NCBI RefSeq assembly: GCF_002906255.1
Contig: NZ_POTC01000008.1
Coordinates: 1-64,000, forward strand
Direction of reading: 5' to 3'
Source: Novacetimonas maltaceti
GTDB lineage: Bacteria > Pseudomonadota > Alphaproteobacteria > Acetobacterales > Acetobacteraceae
Length of the DNA stretch: 64,000 nucleotides
Shown here: in pieces, positions 25,639 through 36,546 of the stretch
Numbering within the stretch: position 1 is the first letter of the stretch
Layout: every line of letters begins with the position of its first letter
Position numbers and translations under genes: made by a program
The notes under the pieces: generated by a model
What the model was told of the DNA's origin: nothing
Databases searched by the model: none
What the model saw: the letters and a program-made list of their open reading frames with translations, nothing else

Positions 25639-26892
25639 ATGGATACCCCAAACCAGTCCCCGTCATCCCCTTCCCCCACCAGCAGCAGGCCCAATCCCCC
25701 CCCCAGGCGCAGGCGCCTCCTCGTATGGGGGGGCGTGGGGGCACTTGCCGTCATGCTTGCGGTGGCGTTCCTGCGCCCGCATGGCGGCGGCGGCAAGAAG
25801 CACGATGCAAACGGCACGCCCCAGCCCGTGGCTGTCGCCACCGTGCATGCGGGCGACATGCCGTTCGTCCTGACGGAACTCGGCACGGTCGTGCCCATCA
25901 CCAACGTCACGGTGCAGTCGCGCATCGATGGCTACCTGATGCAGGTCCTCTTTACCGAGGGGCAGCATGTCCACAAGGGCGACCTGCTGGCCCTGATCGA
26001 CACGCGCCCCTATGACGTGCTGCTCGCGCAGTACGAGGGGCAGCTGGCGCAGGACGTGGCGCAGTTGCAGAAGGCGCGGGTGGATAATGCGCGCTACCAG
26101 ACCCTTATCCGGCAGAACAGCGTCGCCGCCATGACGGCGAAGGACCAGCAGTTCCTCGTCGAGCAGTACGAGGGCACGGTCAAGGCGGACCAGGCGCTGG
26201 TGGACAATGAAAAGCTCCAGATCCAGTACTGCCACATCATCGCCCCGGTGGATGGCCGCGTGGGCATCCGCCAGGTCGATGCCGGCAACTACATCACGGC
26301 AGGGCAGACGAACGGCCTGGTCATCCTGACGCAGATGCAGCCGATTTCCGTCATCTTCACCCTGCCGGAAAATGACATCGGTCCCGTGGCCGAACGCCTG
26401 CACGCGGGCAACGCGCTGGCGGTGGAGGCATGGGATAGCAGCAACGAACACAAGATCGCCGACGGGCAGGTCAGCGTGCTCGACAGCCAGATCGACACCT
26501 CGACCGGGACGGTGCGCATGCGCGCCATCTTCCCCAACAACGAGGAGACGCTGTTCCCCAACCAGTTCGTCAACGCGCACCTGATGGTCACGACGGAACA
26601 TGGCGTGCTGCTGGTGCCGACCAATGCGCTGCAGACCGGCCCCAACGGGCAGTTCGTCTATGTCGTCAAGGCCGACCATACCGTCGACATCCGTGACGTG
26701 AAGACCGGGCACGCCAATGACAGCATGACGGTCGTGACCTCCGGCCTGAAGGATGGCGAAACCGTCGTGACCGACGGCGTCGATCACCTGCGCAGCGGCA
26801 TCAAGGTCAGCATCCCGGCCGAAACGGCCACGACGGCTGCCCCCGCCGATGCCGCACCCGCATCGCAGACGCCCGCGTCAAAACAGGGATGA
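25639..26892 (+). CDS. mdtA: RND periplasmic adaptor, MdtA-like
   Basis: Membrane fusion protein of 417 residues for a tripartite RND pump. It has a single N-terminal helix at about 27-45 after a Pro/Ser/Arg-rich cytoplasmic end. The lipoyl half-motifs are VQSRIDGYLMQVLFTEGQHV (first block) and IIAPVDGRVGIRQVDAGNYI (second block), with an alpha hairpin between and the beta-barrel segment QISVIFTLPEND-like PISVIFTLPENDIG after. The Ala/Thr-rich C-terminal tail is unconserved. It starts the operon with two pumps and a channel. Confidence 0.9.
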   Translation: MDTPNQSPSSPSPTSSRPNPPPRRRRLLVWGGVGALAVMLAVAFLRPHGGGGKKHDANGTPQPVAVATVHAGDMPFVLTELGTVVPITNVTVQSRIDGYLMQVLFTEGQHVHKGDLLALIDTRPYDVLLAQYEGQLAQDVAQLQKARVDNARYQTLIRQNSVAAMTAKDQQFLVEQYEGTVKADQALVDNEKLQIQYCHIIAPVDGRVGIRQVDAGNYITAGQTNGLVILTQMQPISVIFTLPENDIGPVAERLHAGNALAVEAWDSSNEHKIADGQVSVLDSQIDTSTGTVRMRAIFPNNEETLFPNQFVNAHLMVTTEHGVLLVPTNALQTGPNGQFVYVVKADHTVDIRDVKTGHANDSMTVVTSGLKDGETVVTDGVDHLRSGIKVSIPAETATTAAPADAAPASQTPASKQG

Positions 26893-26962
26893 TCCCGACA
26901 GCGCCCGCGACTGACACCGTCGCGTCCCTGCCCATCGCCCCGCCCCTGACGGAGATGTCCGC

Positions 26963-29900
26963 GTGAATCCCTCCCGCCTGTTCATCCAGCGCCCGGTCGC
27001 GACCACCCTGCTGATGCTTGCCATCATGCTGGCGGGGATGCTCGGCTATCACTTCCTGCCTGTCTCCGCCCTGCCGGAAGTCGAATACCCGACCATCACG
27101 GTGCAGACCTTCTATCCGGGGGCCAGTCCGGACGTGATGGCGACCTCCGTCACCGCGCCGCTGGAGACACAGTTCGGGGAAATGTCGGGGCTGGACCAGA
27201 TGACGTCGCAGTCCTCTGGCGGGGCGTCGGTCATCACGCTGCGCTTTGGCCTGACGATGACGATGGACATCGCGGAGCAGGAGGTGCAGGCGGCGATCAA
27301 CCAGGCCAATTCGCTGCTGCCGACCGACCTGCCCGCGCCGCCGGTCTATGCCAAGGTCAATCCCGCCGACACGCCTGTCCTGACGCTGGGCATCACGTCG
27401 AAGACCATGCCGCTGACGGAGGTGGAGGATTACATTGACACCCGGCTGGCGCAGAAGATCAGCCAGATTTCGGGCGTGGGCCTTGTCAGCCTGTCGGGCG
27501 GCAACCGCAAGGCGATCCGCGTGCGGGTCAACATCCCCAAGCTGACGTCCTTCGGCATCGACCTCGATACGCTGCGCACGACGATCGGCAACGTGAACGT
27601 CAACTCCCCCACCGGCACGTTCGACGGCCCGCAGCGCGCGACCACCCTGCGCATCGACGGGCAGATTTCGGGCGTGGACGAACTGCTCAACCAGGTCATC
27701 GCCTACCAGAACAACGGGCCGGTGCGCATCCGTGACGTGGCCAGCGTCGTGATCGGGCCGGAGAACACGGAACTTGCGGCATGGGCGAACACGACGCCCG
27801 CCCTCGTGCTCAACGTGCAGCGCCAGCCCGGCGCGAACGTCATCGCCGTGGTGGACAACATCAAGTACGCCCTGCCCCACCTGCAGCAGTCGCTGCCGCC
27901 GGGCATCACCATCACGCCGCTGACGGACCGCACCACGACGATCCGCGCGTCGGTGGAGGACGTGGAGTTCGAACTCTGCCTTGCGCTGTTCCTGGTGGTG
28001 GGGGTCATCTTCGTCTTCCTGCGCAACGTGCCCGCGACCATCATCCCCAGCCTGTCGGTCCCGCTGTCGCTGGTGGGGACGCTGGCGGCGATGTACCTGC
28101 TGGGCTTCTCGCTCGACAACCTGTCGCTGATGTCGCTGACGATCGCGACGGGGTTTGTCGTCGATGACGCCATCGTCATGATCGAGAACATCGCCCGCTA
28201 CATCGAAATGGGCGATGACCGCATGACCGCGGCGCTGAAGGGGGCCGGGGAAATCGGCTTCACCATCATCTCGCTCACCGTCTCACTGATCGCGGTGCTG
28301 ATCCCGCTGCTGTTCATGGGCGACGTGGTGGGACGCCTGTTCCACGAATTCGCGGTCACGCTGGCGGTCACGATCATCCTGTCGGCGGTGGTATCGCTGA
28401 CGCTCGTGCCGATGATGTGCGCGCGCCTGCTGTCCGAAAAGCGCGAGAACCGCAAGGAGGCCGCCTGGGCCGTGCATGTGGAGCGCGCGATGGTCGCCAC
28501 CATCGCCGCCTATGGGCGCGGGCTGGACGTGGTGCTGCGTCACCAGCGTCTGATGCTGGCGATCTTTGTCGCAACCCTGGGCCTGACGGGCGTGCTGGCG
28601 GTCATCATCCCCAAGGGCTTCTTCCCCACGCAGGACACGGGCGTCATCCAGGGCATTTCGGTCATGGCGCAGTCCACATCGTTTGACGCGATGAAACGCC
28701 ACCAGCAGGAGCTTGCCGCGCGTATCCTCAAGGACCCCGACGTCGTCAGCCTGTCGTCGTTCGTGGGCGTGGACGGGCAGAACGTGACCCTGAACCAGGG
28801 CCGGTTCCTCATCAACCTGCGCCCGCAGGACAGGCGCCACGACAATGCCACCACGATCGCCAGCCGCATCCAGCGTGAAACCGCCGACATCGCGGGGGCC
28901 AGCCTGTATTTGCAGCCGGTGCAGGACCTGTCGCTCGATACCTCCGTCGCCGCGACGCAGTACCAGTTCCTGCTGGAAAACCCCGACTACAACCAGTTCA
29001 CAAACTGGGTGCCGAAATTCCTCGACCGCCTGCGGAAGGAACCGGCCCTGTCGGATGTGACGTCCGACCTGCAGGCCGCCGGACTGGTGGCGCATGTGAC
29101 GCTGGACCGCACCACGGGCGCGCGGTACTCGATCACGCCACAGACGATCGACAACGTGCTGTATGATTCCTTCGGGCAGCGGCAGATTTCCACCATCTTC
29201 ACGCAGTCCAACCAGTACCGCGTGATCCTGGAGGCCGATCCCCGCTTCCAGACCAGCCTGACCTCGCTGGACCAGATGTACCTGCCGGGCATCAGCGGCA
29301 ATTCGGGGGAAAGCACCTCCGGCCCGACCCGTTCGCCTACGTCGGGGCTGGTGCCGATGGCCTCCGTCACCTCCGTTACGCAGGACACGGCCCCGCTGCT
29401 GATCACGCATGTGGGACAGTTCCCGGCGACGACGATCTCCTTCAACGTCACGCCGGGCTACTCGCTGGGCAGCGCGACGGACGCGATCGAACGGGCGGAG
29501 CATGACATCCACCTGCCCTCCACCTTCCAGACGTCATTCCAGGGCACGGCGGCGGCGTTCCGCAACTCCCTGTCGAACGAGGTCTGGCTGGTGCTGGCGG
29601 CACTGGCGGCGGTCTATATCGTGCTGGGCATCCTGTATGAAAGCTTCATCCATCCCATCACCATCCTGTCCACCCTGCCGTCGGCGGGGATCGGCGCGCT
29701 GCTTGCGCTGCTGCTTACGGGATCTGGGCTGGACATCATGGGGATCATCGGGCTGGTCCTGCTGATCGGCATCGTCAAGAAAAACGCCATCATGATGATC
29801 GACTTCGCGCTGGAGGCCGAACGGGTCGAGGGCATGTCGCCGCTGCATTCGATCCGCCATGCCGCCCTGCTGCGGTTCCGTCCCATCCTGATGACGACGC

Positions 29901-30139
29901 TGGCGGCGATGCTGGGCGCGGTCCCGATGGTGATCGGCACAGGCACGGGTTCCGAACTGCGCCGCCCGCTGGGCATTGCCATCGTGGGGGGCCTGCTGGT
30001 CAGCCAGTTGCTGACGCTGTTCACCACGCCGGTCATCTACCTGTTCATGGACCGCATCAGCCTGCGCCTGCGCCGGCGTTTCGCCATGGATGACGACACC
30101 CCCGCGCGCACCACCGACCCGACGCAGGCGCCCTCGTGA
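26963..30139 (+). CDS. mdtB: RND efflux pump permease, MdtB-like
   Basis: Inner-membrane proton-driven exporter subunit of 1058 residues with 12 helices and two large periplasmic loops. Markers are [19 protein letters not shown] at the start, [18 protein letters not shown]-like [18 protein letters not shown], and the helix-4 proton-relay Asp pair in [15 protein letters not shown]. Homology to MdtB is suggested by its position before a second RND gene. The start is GTG 26963 with GGAG upstream. A short Ser/Gly/Pro-rich insertion lies near residues 775-795. Confidence 0.9.
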   Translation: MNPSRLFIQRPVATTLLMLAIMLAGMLGYHFLPVSALPEVEYPTITVQTFYPGASPDVMATSVTAPLETQFGEMSGLDQMTSQSSGGASVITLRFGLTMTMDIAEQEVQAAINQANSLLPTDLPAPPVYAKVNPADTPVLTLGITSKTMPLTEVEDYIDTRLAQKISQISGVGLVSLSGGNRKAIRVRVNIPKLTSFGIDLDTLRTTIGNVNVNSPTGTFDGPQRATTLRIDGQISGVDELLNQVIAYQNNGPVRIRDVASVVIGPENTELAAWANTTPALVLNVQRQPGANVIAVVDNIKYALPHLQQSLPPGITITPLTDRTTTIRASVEDVEFELCLALFLVVGVIFVFLRNVPATIIPSLSVPLSLVGTLAAMYLLGFSLDNLSLMSLTIATGFVVDDAIVMIENIARYIEMGDDRMTAALKGAGEIGFTIISLTVSLIAVLIPLLFMGDVVGRLFHEFAVTLAVTIILSAVVSLTLVPMMCARLLSEKRENRKEAAWAVHVERAMVATIAAYGRGLDVVLRHQRLMLAIFVATLGLTGVLAVIIPKGFFPTQDTGVIQGISVMAQSTSFDAMKRHQQELAARILKDPDVVSLSSFVGVDGQNVTLNQGRFLINLRPQDRRHDNATTIASRIQRETADIAGASLYLQPVQDLSLDTSVAATQYQFLLENPDYNQFTNWVPKFLDRLRKEPALSDVTSDLQAAGLVAHVTLDRTTGARYSITPQTIDNVLYDSFGQRQISTIFTQSNQYRVILEADPRFQTSLTSLDQMYLPGISGNSGESTSGPTRSPTSGLVPMASVTSVTQDTAPLLITHVGQFPATTISFNVTPGYSLGSATDAIERAEHDIHLPSTFQTSFQGTAAAFRNSLSNEVWLVLAALAAVYIVLGILYESFIHPITILSTLPSAGIGALLALLLTGSGLDIMGIIGLVLLIGIVKKNAIMMIDFALEAERVEGMSPLHSIRHAALLRFRPILMTTLAAMLGAVPMVIGTGTGSELRRPLGIAIVGGLLVSQLLTLFTTPVIYLFMDRISLRLRRRFAMDDDTPARTTDPTQAPS

Positions 30140-33100
30140 ATCCGATTGCCCTGTTTGTCAGGCGACCGGTCGCAACCACCCTGCTGACTGTCGCGCTGCT
30201 GATCGGCGGGGTGATCGGATACCTGACCCTGCCGGTGGCGGACCTGCCGAACGTGGATTTCCCCGTCATCCAGGTCCAGGCGCGGCAGGCCGGCGGCACG
30301 CCGGAGGAAATCGCCAGTTCCGTCGCCGCCCCGCTTGAACGCCATCTGGGGCAGATCGCGGACCTGACGGAAATGACGTCGCAGTCCACGGCGAACCAGG
30401 CGCGCATCACGCTGCAGTTTTCCCTGTCGCGCGACATCAATGGCGCGGCACGCGACGTGGAGGCCGCGCTGCAGGCCGCGCATGCGGACCTGCCGACGTC
30501 GCTGCGGCAGAATCCCAGCTATTTCAAGGCCAACCCCAACGGGGCGCCGATCATGATCCTGGCGCTGACGTCAAAGACACGCACCGCGCCGCAGCTTTAC
30601 GACCTTGCCTCCAACGTGCTGCAGCAGCACCTCTCGCAGATCAGCGGCGTGGGCGAGGTCGAGGTCGGGGGCAGTTCGCTGCCGGCCGTGCGGGTGGAGA
30701 TGAACCCGCTGGCGCTGTACAAATTCGGCATCGGGTTCGAGGACGTGCGCGCCGCCCTGGCATCGGCCAACGCGCACACGCCCAAGGGCTTCATCGACCA
30801 TGGCAATTACCGCTACACGCTGGCGACCAATGACCAGGTGCACAACGCGCAGGCCTATCGCGACCTGATCGTCGCCTATCACGACAGCCGCCCGGTGCGC
30901 CTTGCCGACGTGGCCTATGTCGTGGACGGGGTGGAGGACGTGCGCAATGCGGGTTACGTCAATCGCGAACATGCCGTCCTTGCGATCATCTTTGCCCAGG
31001 CCGGGGCGAACATCATCCGCACCAATGACCAGATCCGCGCGGAAATCCCCGCCCTGCGCACCGCCCTGCCCGCGGACGTGACCCTGTCGAACATGATGGA
31101 CCGTTCCACCACCATCCGCGCGGCGCTGGAGGATACGCAGTTCACGCTGGTCATGTCGGTGGTGCTGGTGGTGTTGGTGGTGCTGGTGTTCCTGCGGTCG
31201 TGGCGGATCACCATCGTGCCGGCCATCGTCGTACCGACCTCCATCATCGCAACCTTCGCCGCGATGAAATTCCTTGGCTACTCCCTCGACAACCTCTCGC
31301 TCATGGCGCTGACGGTCTCCACCGGGTTTGTCGTCGATGACGCGATCGTGGTGGTGGAAAACATCAGCCGCCACCTGGAGGGCGGGATGGGCCGCCTGCA
31401 GGCGACGCTGCTGGGCGCGCAGGAGGTCGCGTTTACGGTCCTGTCCATCACGGTCTCGCTGATCGCGGTGTTCCTGCCGATCCTGCTGCTGGCGGGGGTG
31501 GCGGGACGCCTGTTCCACGAATTCGCGATGACCATGTCGATCACGATCGTGATTTCCATGGTCCTGTCGCTGACACTGACGCCGATGATCACGGCGCGCG
31601 TGCTGTCGCGTGAAGGGGAGCAGCCCCCCACGAAAGGCGTGCTGGGGCGGATATCGCGCCTGCTCGAAAGTGCGCTGGTGGGATTGCAGCAGTTCTATGC
31701 CCGCACGCTGGACATCGCGCTGGCGCACCGGCGCCTGACGGTCATGTCGCTGCCGCTGACGGTCATCCTGATGGCCGCGCTGTTCATGAAGATGCCAAAG
31801 GGCCTGTTCCCGGAATCCGACACGGGCATGCTGATGGGGCGCCTGATGGGGGACCAGTCGATTTCGTTCCAGGCGATGCAGGGCAAGATCGACACGGTGC
31901 AGAAAGCCATCATGGCCGACCGCGACGTCTCCCGCGTGATGGGGTTCATGGGCGGGCGCGGGTCATCCAACCAGGCCAACCTGTTCGTCATCCTCAAGGA
32001 CAAGTCGGAACGCAACGACACGCCTGCCACGACCATCGCGCGGATCAACCGCCGCCTGCGCAACATGGTCGGCGCGCGGTTCTATGCCACGGCGCCGGGC
32101 ACGCTGCGGATCGGCGGGCGGCAGAGCAACGCGGCCTACCAGTATTCGCTACAGTCCGATTCCTCGGCCGACCTGTATGAATGGACGCCCCGCCTGGTCG
32201 CCGCGCTGCAACGCCACCATGAACTGACGGACATCTCGTCTGACGTGCAGCAGGGCGGCGAGGCGCTACAGGTTTCGATCGACCGCGATACGTCAAGCCG
32301 CGTCAACATCACCCCGCAGCTGATCTCCAACACGCTGTTCGACGCCTATGGGCAGCGCGCGGCATCGGTCATCTACAACCCGCTCAACCAGTATCGTGTG
32401 GTGATGGAGGTCCAGCCGCGCTTCTGGCAGGACCCCACGACCCTCAAGCAGGTCTGGGTCAGTGTCGCGGGCGGCAGTGCCGGCGGCGGGACCGTGTCGA
32501 ACACCATCCGCGTCAGTTCGACCGCCAGCACGACGGAATCCGCGCTGAGTTCGCAGTCCTTCCGCAACCAGATCGCCAATACGCTGGCTGGCGGCAGCAG
32601 CACGTCCTCCGGCTCCGCCGTCTCGACCAATTCGGAAACGATGGTGCCGCTCACGCTGGTCTCGACGCCAAAGCCGGTGCTGACCGCGCTCAGCGTCAAT
32701 CACCAGGGGCAGTCGGTGGCGACCACCGTCTCGTTCAACCTCGCCAATGGCGCCTCGCTCAGCCAGGCGGTGCAGATCATGAACGAGGAGATGGTCCGCC
32801 TGCACATCCCCTCCAACATCCAGGGCAGCTTCGCGGGGAATGCCGCGCAGTTCCAGAAGTCGGTCAACAACGAACCGCTGCTGATCCTTGCGGCGCTGGC
32901 TGCCGTCTATATGACGCTGGGCATCCTGTATGAAAGCTATGTCCATCCCTTCACGATCCTGTCCACGCTGCCATCGGCCGGCGTGGGGGCGCTGCTGGCG
33001 CTACAGGTGTTCGGGGAGGAATTTTCCCTGATCGCGATGATCGGGGTGATCCTGCTGATCGGGATCGTGAAGAAAAACGCCATCATGCTGGTGGATTTCG

Positions 33101-33435
33101 CCATCACGGCAGAGCGCGAGGACGGCATGACGCCGCATGACGCGATCCGCACGGCCTGCCTGATGCGCTTCCGCCCCATCATGATGACCACGTTTGCCGC
33201 CGCCCTTGGCGCGCTGCCGCTGATCTTTGGCCATGGGTATGGTTCCGAACTGCGCCGGCCGCTGGGCATCGCCATCGTCGGCGGCCTGCTCGTCAGCCAG
33301 GCGCTGACGCTCTATACCACGCCGGTTGTCTATCTTTACCTCGACCGCCTTGGCGCATCATGCCGGGAGCGTTATCGTCGGCTGACCTCCGGTATTTCAT
33401 CCTCGCGCCCCAACCTTTCCAAACAGGATTCCTGA
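30136..33435 (+). CDS. mdtC: RND efflux pump permease, MdtC-like
   Basis: Second RND subunit, 1099 residues, expected to form a mixed trimer with the MdtB-like protein as in MdtABC. It has [19 protein letters not shown] at the start and the proton-relay block [15 protein letters not shown], and it ends in the usual 12th helix. The start codon is GTG overlapping the mdtB stop (GTGA). Compared with typical MdtC it carries a Ser/Thr/Gly-rich insertion at about residues 778-835, in the second periplasmic loop just before the LSVNHQGQ block. Confidence 0.9.
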   Translation: MNPIALFVRRPVATTLLTVALLIGGVIGYLTLPVADLPNVDFPVIQVQARQAGGTPEEIASSVAAPLERHLGQIADLTEMTSQSTANQARITLQFSLSRDINGAARDVEAALQAAHADLPTSLRQNPSYFKANPNGAPIMILALTSKTRTAPQLYDLASNVLQQHLSQISGVGEVEVGGSSLPAVRVEMNPLALYKFGIGFEDVRAALASANAHTPKGFIDHGNYRYTLATNDQVHNAQAYRDLIVAYHDSRPVRLADVAYVVDGVEDVRNAGYVNREHAVLAIIFAQAGANIIRTNDQIRAEIPALRTALPADVTLSNMMDRSTTIRAALEDTQFTLVMSVVLVVLVVLVFLRSWRITIVPAIVVPTSIIATFAAMKFLGYSLDNLSLMALTVSTGFVVDDAIVVVENISRHLEGGMGRLQATLLGAQEVAFTVLSITVSLIAVFLPILLLAGVAGRLFHEFAMTMSITIVISMVLSLTLTPMITARVLSREGEQPPTKGVLGRISRLLESALVGLQQFYARTLDIALAHRRLTVMSLPLTVILMAALFMKMPKGLFPESDTGMLMGRLMGDQSISFQAMQGKIDTVQKAIMADRDVSRVMGFMGGRGSSNQANLFVILKDKSERNDTPATTIARINRRLRNMVGARFYATAPGTLRIGGRQSNAAYQYSLQSDSSADLYEWTPRLVAALQRHHELTDISSDVQQGGEALQVSIDRDTSSRVNITPQLISNTLFDAYGQRAASVIYNPLNQYRVVMEVQPRFWQDPTTLKQVWVSVAGGSAGGGTVSNTIRVSSTASTTESALSSQSFRNQIANTLAGGSSTSSGSAVSTNSETMVPLTLVSTPKPVLTALSVNHQGQSVATTVSFNLANGASLSQAVQIMNEEMVRLHIPSNIQGSFAGNAAQFQKSVNNEPLLILAALAAVYMTLGILYESYVHPFTILSTLPSAGVGALLALQVFGEEFSLIAMIGVILLIGIVKKNAIMLVDFAITAEREDGMTPHDAIRTACLMRFRPIMMTTFAAALGALPLIFGHGYGSELRRPLGIAIVGGLLVSQALTLYTTPVVYLYLDRLGASCRERYRRLTSGISSSRPNLSKQDS

Positions 33436-33440
33436 CCCGG

Positions 33441-35027
33441 ATGACATATTCCAGGCCATTACCGCGCACCTGCCCGCCACCTCGTGCCATCCTTCCCCGC
33501 AACAGGGCGCGGGCGCGACGCGCGCTGGCGCGGATCGTGTCGCTGGCGCTGCCTGCCGTCCTGCTGGGCGGGTGCATGGTCGGGCCGAAATACCACCGTC
33601 CCTCGGCCATCGTCTCCGCCCGGTTCAAGGAACTGCAGCCCGCGCCGGGATGGGAACTCGCCGCCCCGCAGATGGCCAGCCTGCCCAAGCAGAACTGGTG
33701 GACGATCTATAACGACCCGGTGCTCAACGAACTGGAATCCCAGGTCGCGCTATCGAACCAGAACATCAAGGAATACGAGGCGAACTACCGCAACGCACGC
33801 GCGCTGATCGACAGCGTGCGCGCGCAGCTTTTCCCCACCATCAGCGGCAGCCTCGGCTTCAACCGCAATGCGCACGGGTCGGGATCGCTGTCCTCCAGCG
33901 GCAGTTCACTGTATGGCAAGAGCCAGTACAACACCTATGACATCGGCCCGTCCGCCAGCTGGGACCTTGATATCTGGGGCAAGATCCGCCGCCAGATCCA
34001 GGAGCAGGTGACCGCGGCACAGGCCAGCGCCGCCGACCTTGCCAACGCCACCCTGTCCTATCAGGCGCAGTTGGCGACGGCGTATTTCAACCTGCGTTAC
34101 CAGGATTCCCTGCACGACCTGCTGCAACGCTATGTCCAGTTCAATGAACAGGCACTGCAGATCACGCAGAACCAGTATGACGCGGGCACGGCCGACCCCA
34201 CCGCCGTGCTGCAGGCGCGCACCACGCTGGAGCAGAACCGCGCCGCCCTGGTGCAGACCGGCGTCGCGCGTGCGCAGTACGAACATGCGATTGCCGTGCT
34301 GATCGGCAAGCCGCCCGCCGACGTGACCATCACGCCGGGCGAACTGACACGCACCATCCCGCCCATCCCGGTGACGGTCCCGGCCGACCTGCTGCAGCGT
34401 CGCCCGGACATTGCCGCCGCCGAACGCACGATGGAGCAGTACAATGCCCAGATCGGGGCGGACATGGCCGCGTTCTTCCCCGACATCACCATCAATGCCA
34501 GTTTCGAGCAGAGTGGCGGCGACCCGGTCACGTCGCTGATGAACGCGGCCAACCGCATCTGGTCGCTTGGCGCCGCCGCGACGGAGACGCTGTTCTCCGG
34601 CGGGTCGCGCACCGCCGCCGTGCATGAGGCAAATGCCCAGTATGACAATGCGGTCGCCACCTACCGCCAGACGGTGCTGACGGCGCTGCAGTCGACGGAA
34701 GACAGCCTGTCGAACCTGCGCATCCTTGCGCAGGAGCAGGAACAGCAGCAGAAGGCGCTGGAATTCGCCAACCGTTCGGTGGAAGTCGCGCTGAACCAGT
34801 ACAAGGCCGGGACCGCGATCTACACCACCGTCATCACCAACGAGACCTCGGCCCTGAGTGACGCGGAAAACGTGCTGTCCATCCAGCAGCAGCGCGTGGT
34901 GGACAGCGTGAACCTTGTCGAAGCCCTTGGCGGTGGCTGGGATGTCTCCCGCCTGCCGACGAAGGGGTCCCTGCAGAAGGACAACCCGTTCCTGCCCGCC
35001 TTCATCCAGAAGGACAAAAACCAGTAA
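33441..35027 (+). CDS. outer-membrane efflux lipoprotein, NodT/OprM family
   Basis: Outer-membrane channel of 528 residues that completes the RND pump. An Arg-rich n-region leads into a lipobox, LPAVLLGGC, with the lipidated Cys at residue 45. MVGPKYHRP follows, then the conserved WWTIYNDPVLNEL, helical-barrel repeats (LATAYFNLRYQD, QYDAGTADPTAVLQA) and DLLQRRPDIAAAERTM. ATG 33441 is chosen, five bases after the mdtC stop and directly before the signal sequence; the longer frame from 33360 overlaps mdtC. Confidence 0.9.
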   Translation: MTYSRPLPRTCPPPRAILPRNRARARRALARIVSLALPAVLLGGCMVGPKYHRPSAIVSARFKELQPAPGWELAAPQMASLPKQNWWTIYNDPVLNELESQVALSNQNIKEYEANYRNARALIDSVRAQLFPTISGSLGFNRNAHGSGSLSSSGSSLYGKSQYNTYDIGPSASWDLDIWGKIRRQIQEQVTAAQASAADLANATLSYQAQLATAYFNLRYQDSLHDLLQRYVQFNEQALQITQNQYDAGTADPTAVLQARTTLEQNRAALVQTGVARAQYEHAIAVLIGKPPADVTITPGELTRTIPPIPVTVPADLLQRRPDIAAAERTMEQYNAQIGADMAAFFPDITINASFEQSGGDPVTSLMNAANRIWSLGAAATETLFSGGSRTAAVHEANAQYDNAVATYRQTVLTALQSTEDSLSNLRILAQEQEQQQKALEFANRSVEVALNQYKAGTAIYTTVITNETSALSDAENVLSIQQQRVVDSVNLVEALGGGWDVSRLPTKGSLQKDNPFLPAFIQKDKNQ

Positions 35028-35057
35028 AAAAGGCCCCCGGCGCATGCCGGGAGCCTT
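35026..35057 (-). terminator. intrinsic terminator, mainly minus strand
   Basis: Stem 35032-35041 with 35046-35055 (10 pairs, one mismatch) and a GCAT loop. On the minus strand it is followed by six T residues, so it ends the transcript of the DUF1328 gene. On the plus strand it lies right after the channel gene but has only a short T pair, so termination there would be weaker. Confidence 0.8.
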
Positions 35058-35093
35058 CTGGTGGTGTCGCCTTCCCCAAAGGAAGAAGGGGGG

Positions 35094-35270
35094 TTACCTG
35101 AACAGCGTGAGGGCCAGCATGACGCACAGCACCACCACGATGGTAAACCCCAGGATCGCGATAAAGAGCAGGACCTTGGCCATCCCCGCCGAAACGGCGG
35201 AAATGCCGCTGAACCCGAATATCCCGGCGACCAGCGAGACCACCAGGAAAAACAACGCCAGTTTCAGCAT
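35094..35270 (-). CDS. DUF1328 small membrane protein (YtjA family)
   Basis: 58-residue protein. It begins MLKLALFFLVVSLVAGIFGF, has the family centre SGISAVSAGMAKVL, and a second helix LFIAILGFTIVVVLCVML. Two helices fill nearly the whole protein. Function is unknown; family members often belong to stress regulons. The start is ATG 35270. An EcfG-like promoter lies 34-59 bases upstream and a terminator follows the stop, so it appears to be a single-gene transcript. Confidence 0.88.
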   Translation of the reverse strand: MLKLALFFLVVSLVAGIFGFSGISAVSAGMAKVLLFIAILGFTIVVVLCVMLALTLFR

Positions 35271-35303
35271 GATGCAAAATCCCGCTTCTTCATGTCATTC
35301 CTG

Positions 35304-35329
35304 AACGCGGCATGACACGGCGGGGTTGC
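35304..35329 (-). promoter_or_regulatory. EcfG-like promoter of the DUF1328 gene
   Basis: On the minus strand GCAAC (35329-35325), 17 bases, then CGTT (35307-35304). This is one mismatch from GGAAC-N16/17-CGTT. It is correctly placed before the small stress-type gene. Confidence 0.45.
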
Positions 35330-35367
35330 CCGCACATCACCCATGCCCCCACGGCACCTGACGCCGC

Positions 35368-35583
35368 TCAGCGACGCCGCCACAGCCATGTTGCGACAAA
35401 CGCCGCGAATGACGCGCCCAGCAGGGCGAAGAGCGGGCGATCCGCCGTCAGGTCGCGCACCGTGTCGCACACACCGCCCAGTCCCTTTGCACCGCCCACA
35501 CGCGGGGCGCCCGCGGCCCAGCCGTCAATGTCGTCCTGCAGGCGGCCGACGCCTTCTTCCAGTTGCGCTTCGAATTCATTCAT
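35368..35583 (-). CDS. small ElaB/YqjD-like membrane-anchored protein
   Basis: 71-residue protein. The N-terminal MNEFEAQLEEGVGRLQDD resembles the EQGVGRVKD stretch of the CsbD-like protein at 23565-23867. The tail ADRPLFALLGASFAAFVATW ends in RRR and is a DUF883-type anchor. ATG 35583 is chosen because GGGAG lies ten bases upstream; an open frame of 22 more codons upstream has no such site. Function is unknown, perhaps ribosome or membrane association under stress. Confidence 0.7.
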   Translation of the reverse strand: MNEFEAQLEEGVGRLQDDIDGWAAGAPRVGGAKGLGGVCDTVRDLTADRPLFALLGASFAAFVATWLWRRR

Positions 35584-35620
35584 TCCAGTTACTCCCTTGC
35601 CGGTGCCCCACATGGCAGCG

Positions 35621-35639
35621 GGCGTCACGCGACGACGCC
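35621..35639. terminator. hairpin after the ABC importer operon
   Basis: GGCGTC and GACGCC arms with a seven-base loop, 75 bases after the ATPase stop. There is no T-run, so at most a weak or Rho-assisted end. Confidence 0.3.
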
Positions 35640-35713
35640 CCTGCCCCATGGCCCGGTCATGTACGCCCCATCATGTCGGGGAGAGGGCGTGCTGTCCATC
35701 ATGACGGCAGGAT

Positions 35714-36544
35714 TCAGATTTCCGATGCCTGCCAGTATGCGGGACGCTCGCCTGGATCGGGTTCGCCCGCAATCAGCGCCTTCAGCCGTTCGACCAGCGC
35801 CTGCGTCGCAGGGGCGGCACGGTCACGCGGGCGCGGCCCCACCATGAAGTCCCCCCGCACCGAGGCCGGATGCCCTGACAGGACGATAATCCGGTCCGCA
35901 AGGATCAGGGCCTCGTCAATATCATGGGTGACGAACAGGACCGTCTTGTGCGTCTGCGCCCAGATCCGCAGCAGTTCATCCTGAAGGCTGCTGCGCGTGA
36001 TCGCGTCGAGCGCGCCAAAGGGTTCATCCATCAGCAGCAGGTCGGGTTCCACCGTCAGGGCACGCGCCACGCCGACACGCTGCCGCTGTCCCCCGGACAA
36101 CTGCCGCGGCCAGCGATCGGCCTTGTCCGCCAGCCCCACCAGTTCCAGAGACGCCATCGCGCGGGCATGGCGCTCGGCCCGTGACAGGCCGATTCCCTCC
36201 AGCCCCAGTTCCACGTTCTGCCGCACCGTGCGCCACGGCATCAGCTTCGCATCCTGGAATACCAGCGCGGTGGACCGCCCCAGTGGCGATGCCGGCGCCG
36301 TCAGCGTGACGGTCCCCTCGCTTGGTGGCGTCAGGCCCATGATGACACGCAGCAGGGTGGACTTCCCGACCCCCGACGGCCCCAGCAGCGCCACGAACTG
36401 GCCCTTGCCGATGCTCAGGTCCACCCCACGCAGGATGAAGCTTCTGCCCCTGTCATGCGACAGACCGATATTGGACAGGCGGACCATCGTCGTATCGCTC
36501 TCGCCCCCGGTCCGGGCCCCGGTTTCGGGCATCGCCATGTCCAT
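35714..36544 (-). CDS. ABC importer ATPase, SsuB/TauB type
   Basis: Cytoplasmic ATPase of 276 residues for a nitrate/sulfonate/taurine-type importer. It has Walker A GPSGVGKST, the family-typical FQDAKLMPWRTVRQNVELGL (given by its ends in databases as QDxxLLPW), signature LSGGQRQRVGVARAL, Walker B LLLMDEPFGALD and the switch His in VTHDIDEA. ATG 36544 begins two bases after the permease stop; ATG 36538 is also possible. A longer frame overlaps the permease and is not used. Confidence 0.88.
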   Translation of the reverse strand: MDMAMPETGARTGGESDTTMVRLSNIGLSHDRGRSFILRGVDLSIGKGQFVALLGPSGVGKSTLLRVIMGLTPPSEGTVTLTAPASPLGRSTALVFQDAKLMPWRTVRQNVELGLEGIGLSRAERHARAMASLELVGLADKADRWPRQLSGGQRQRVGVARALTVEPDLLLMDEPFGALDAITRSSLQDELLRIWAQTHKTVLFVTHDIDEALILADRIIVLSGHPASVRGDFMVGPRPRDRAAPATQALVERLKALIAGEPDPGERPAYWQASEI

Positions 36545-36546
36545 AC

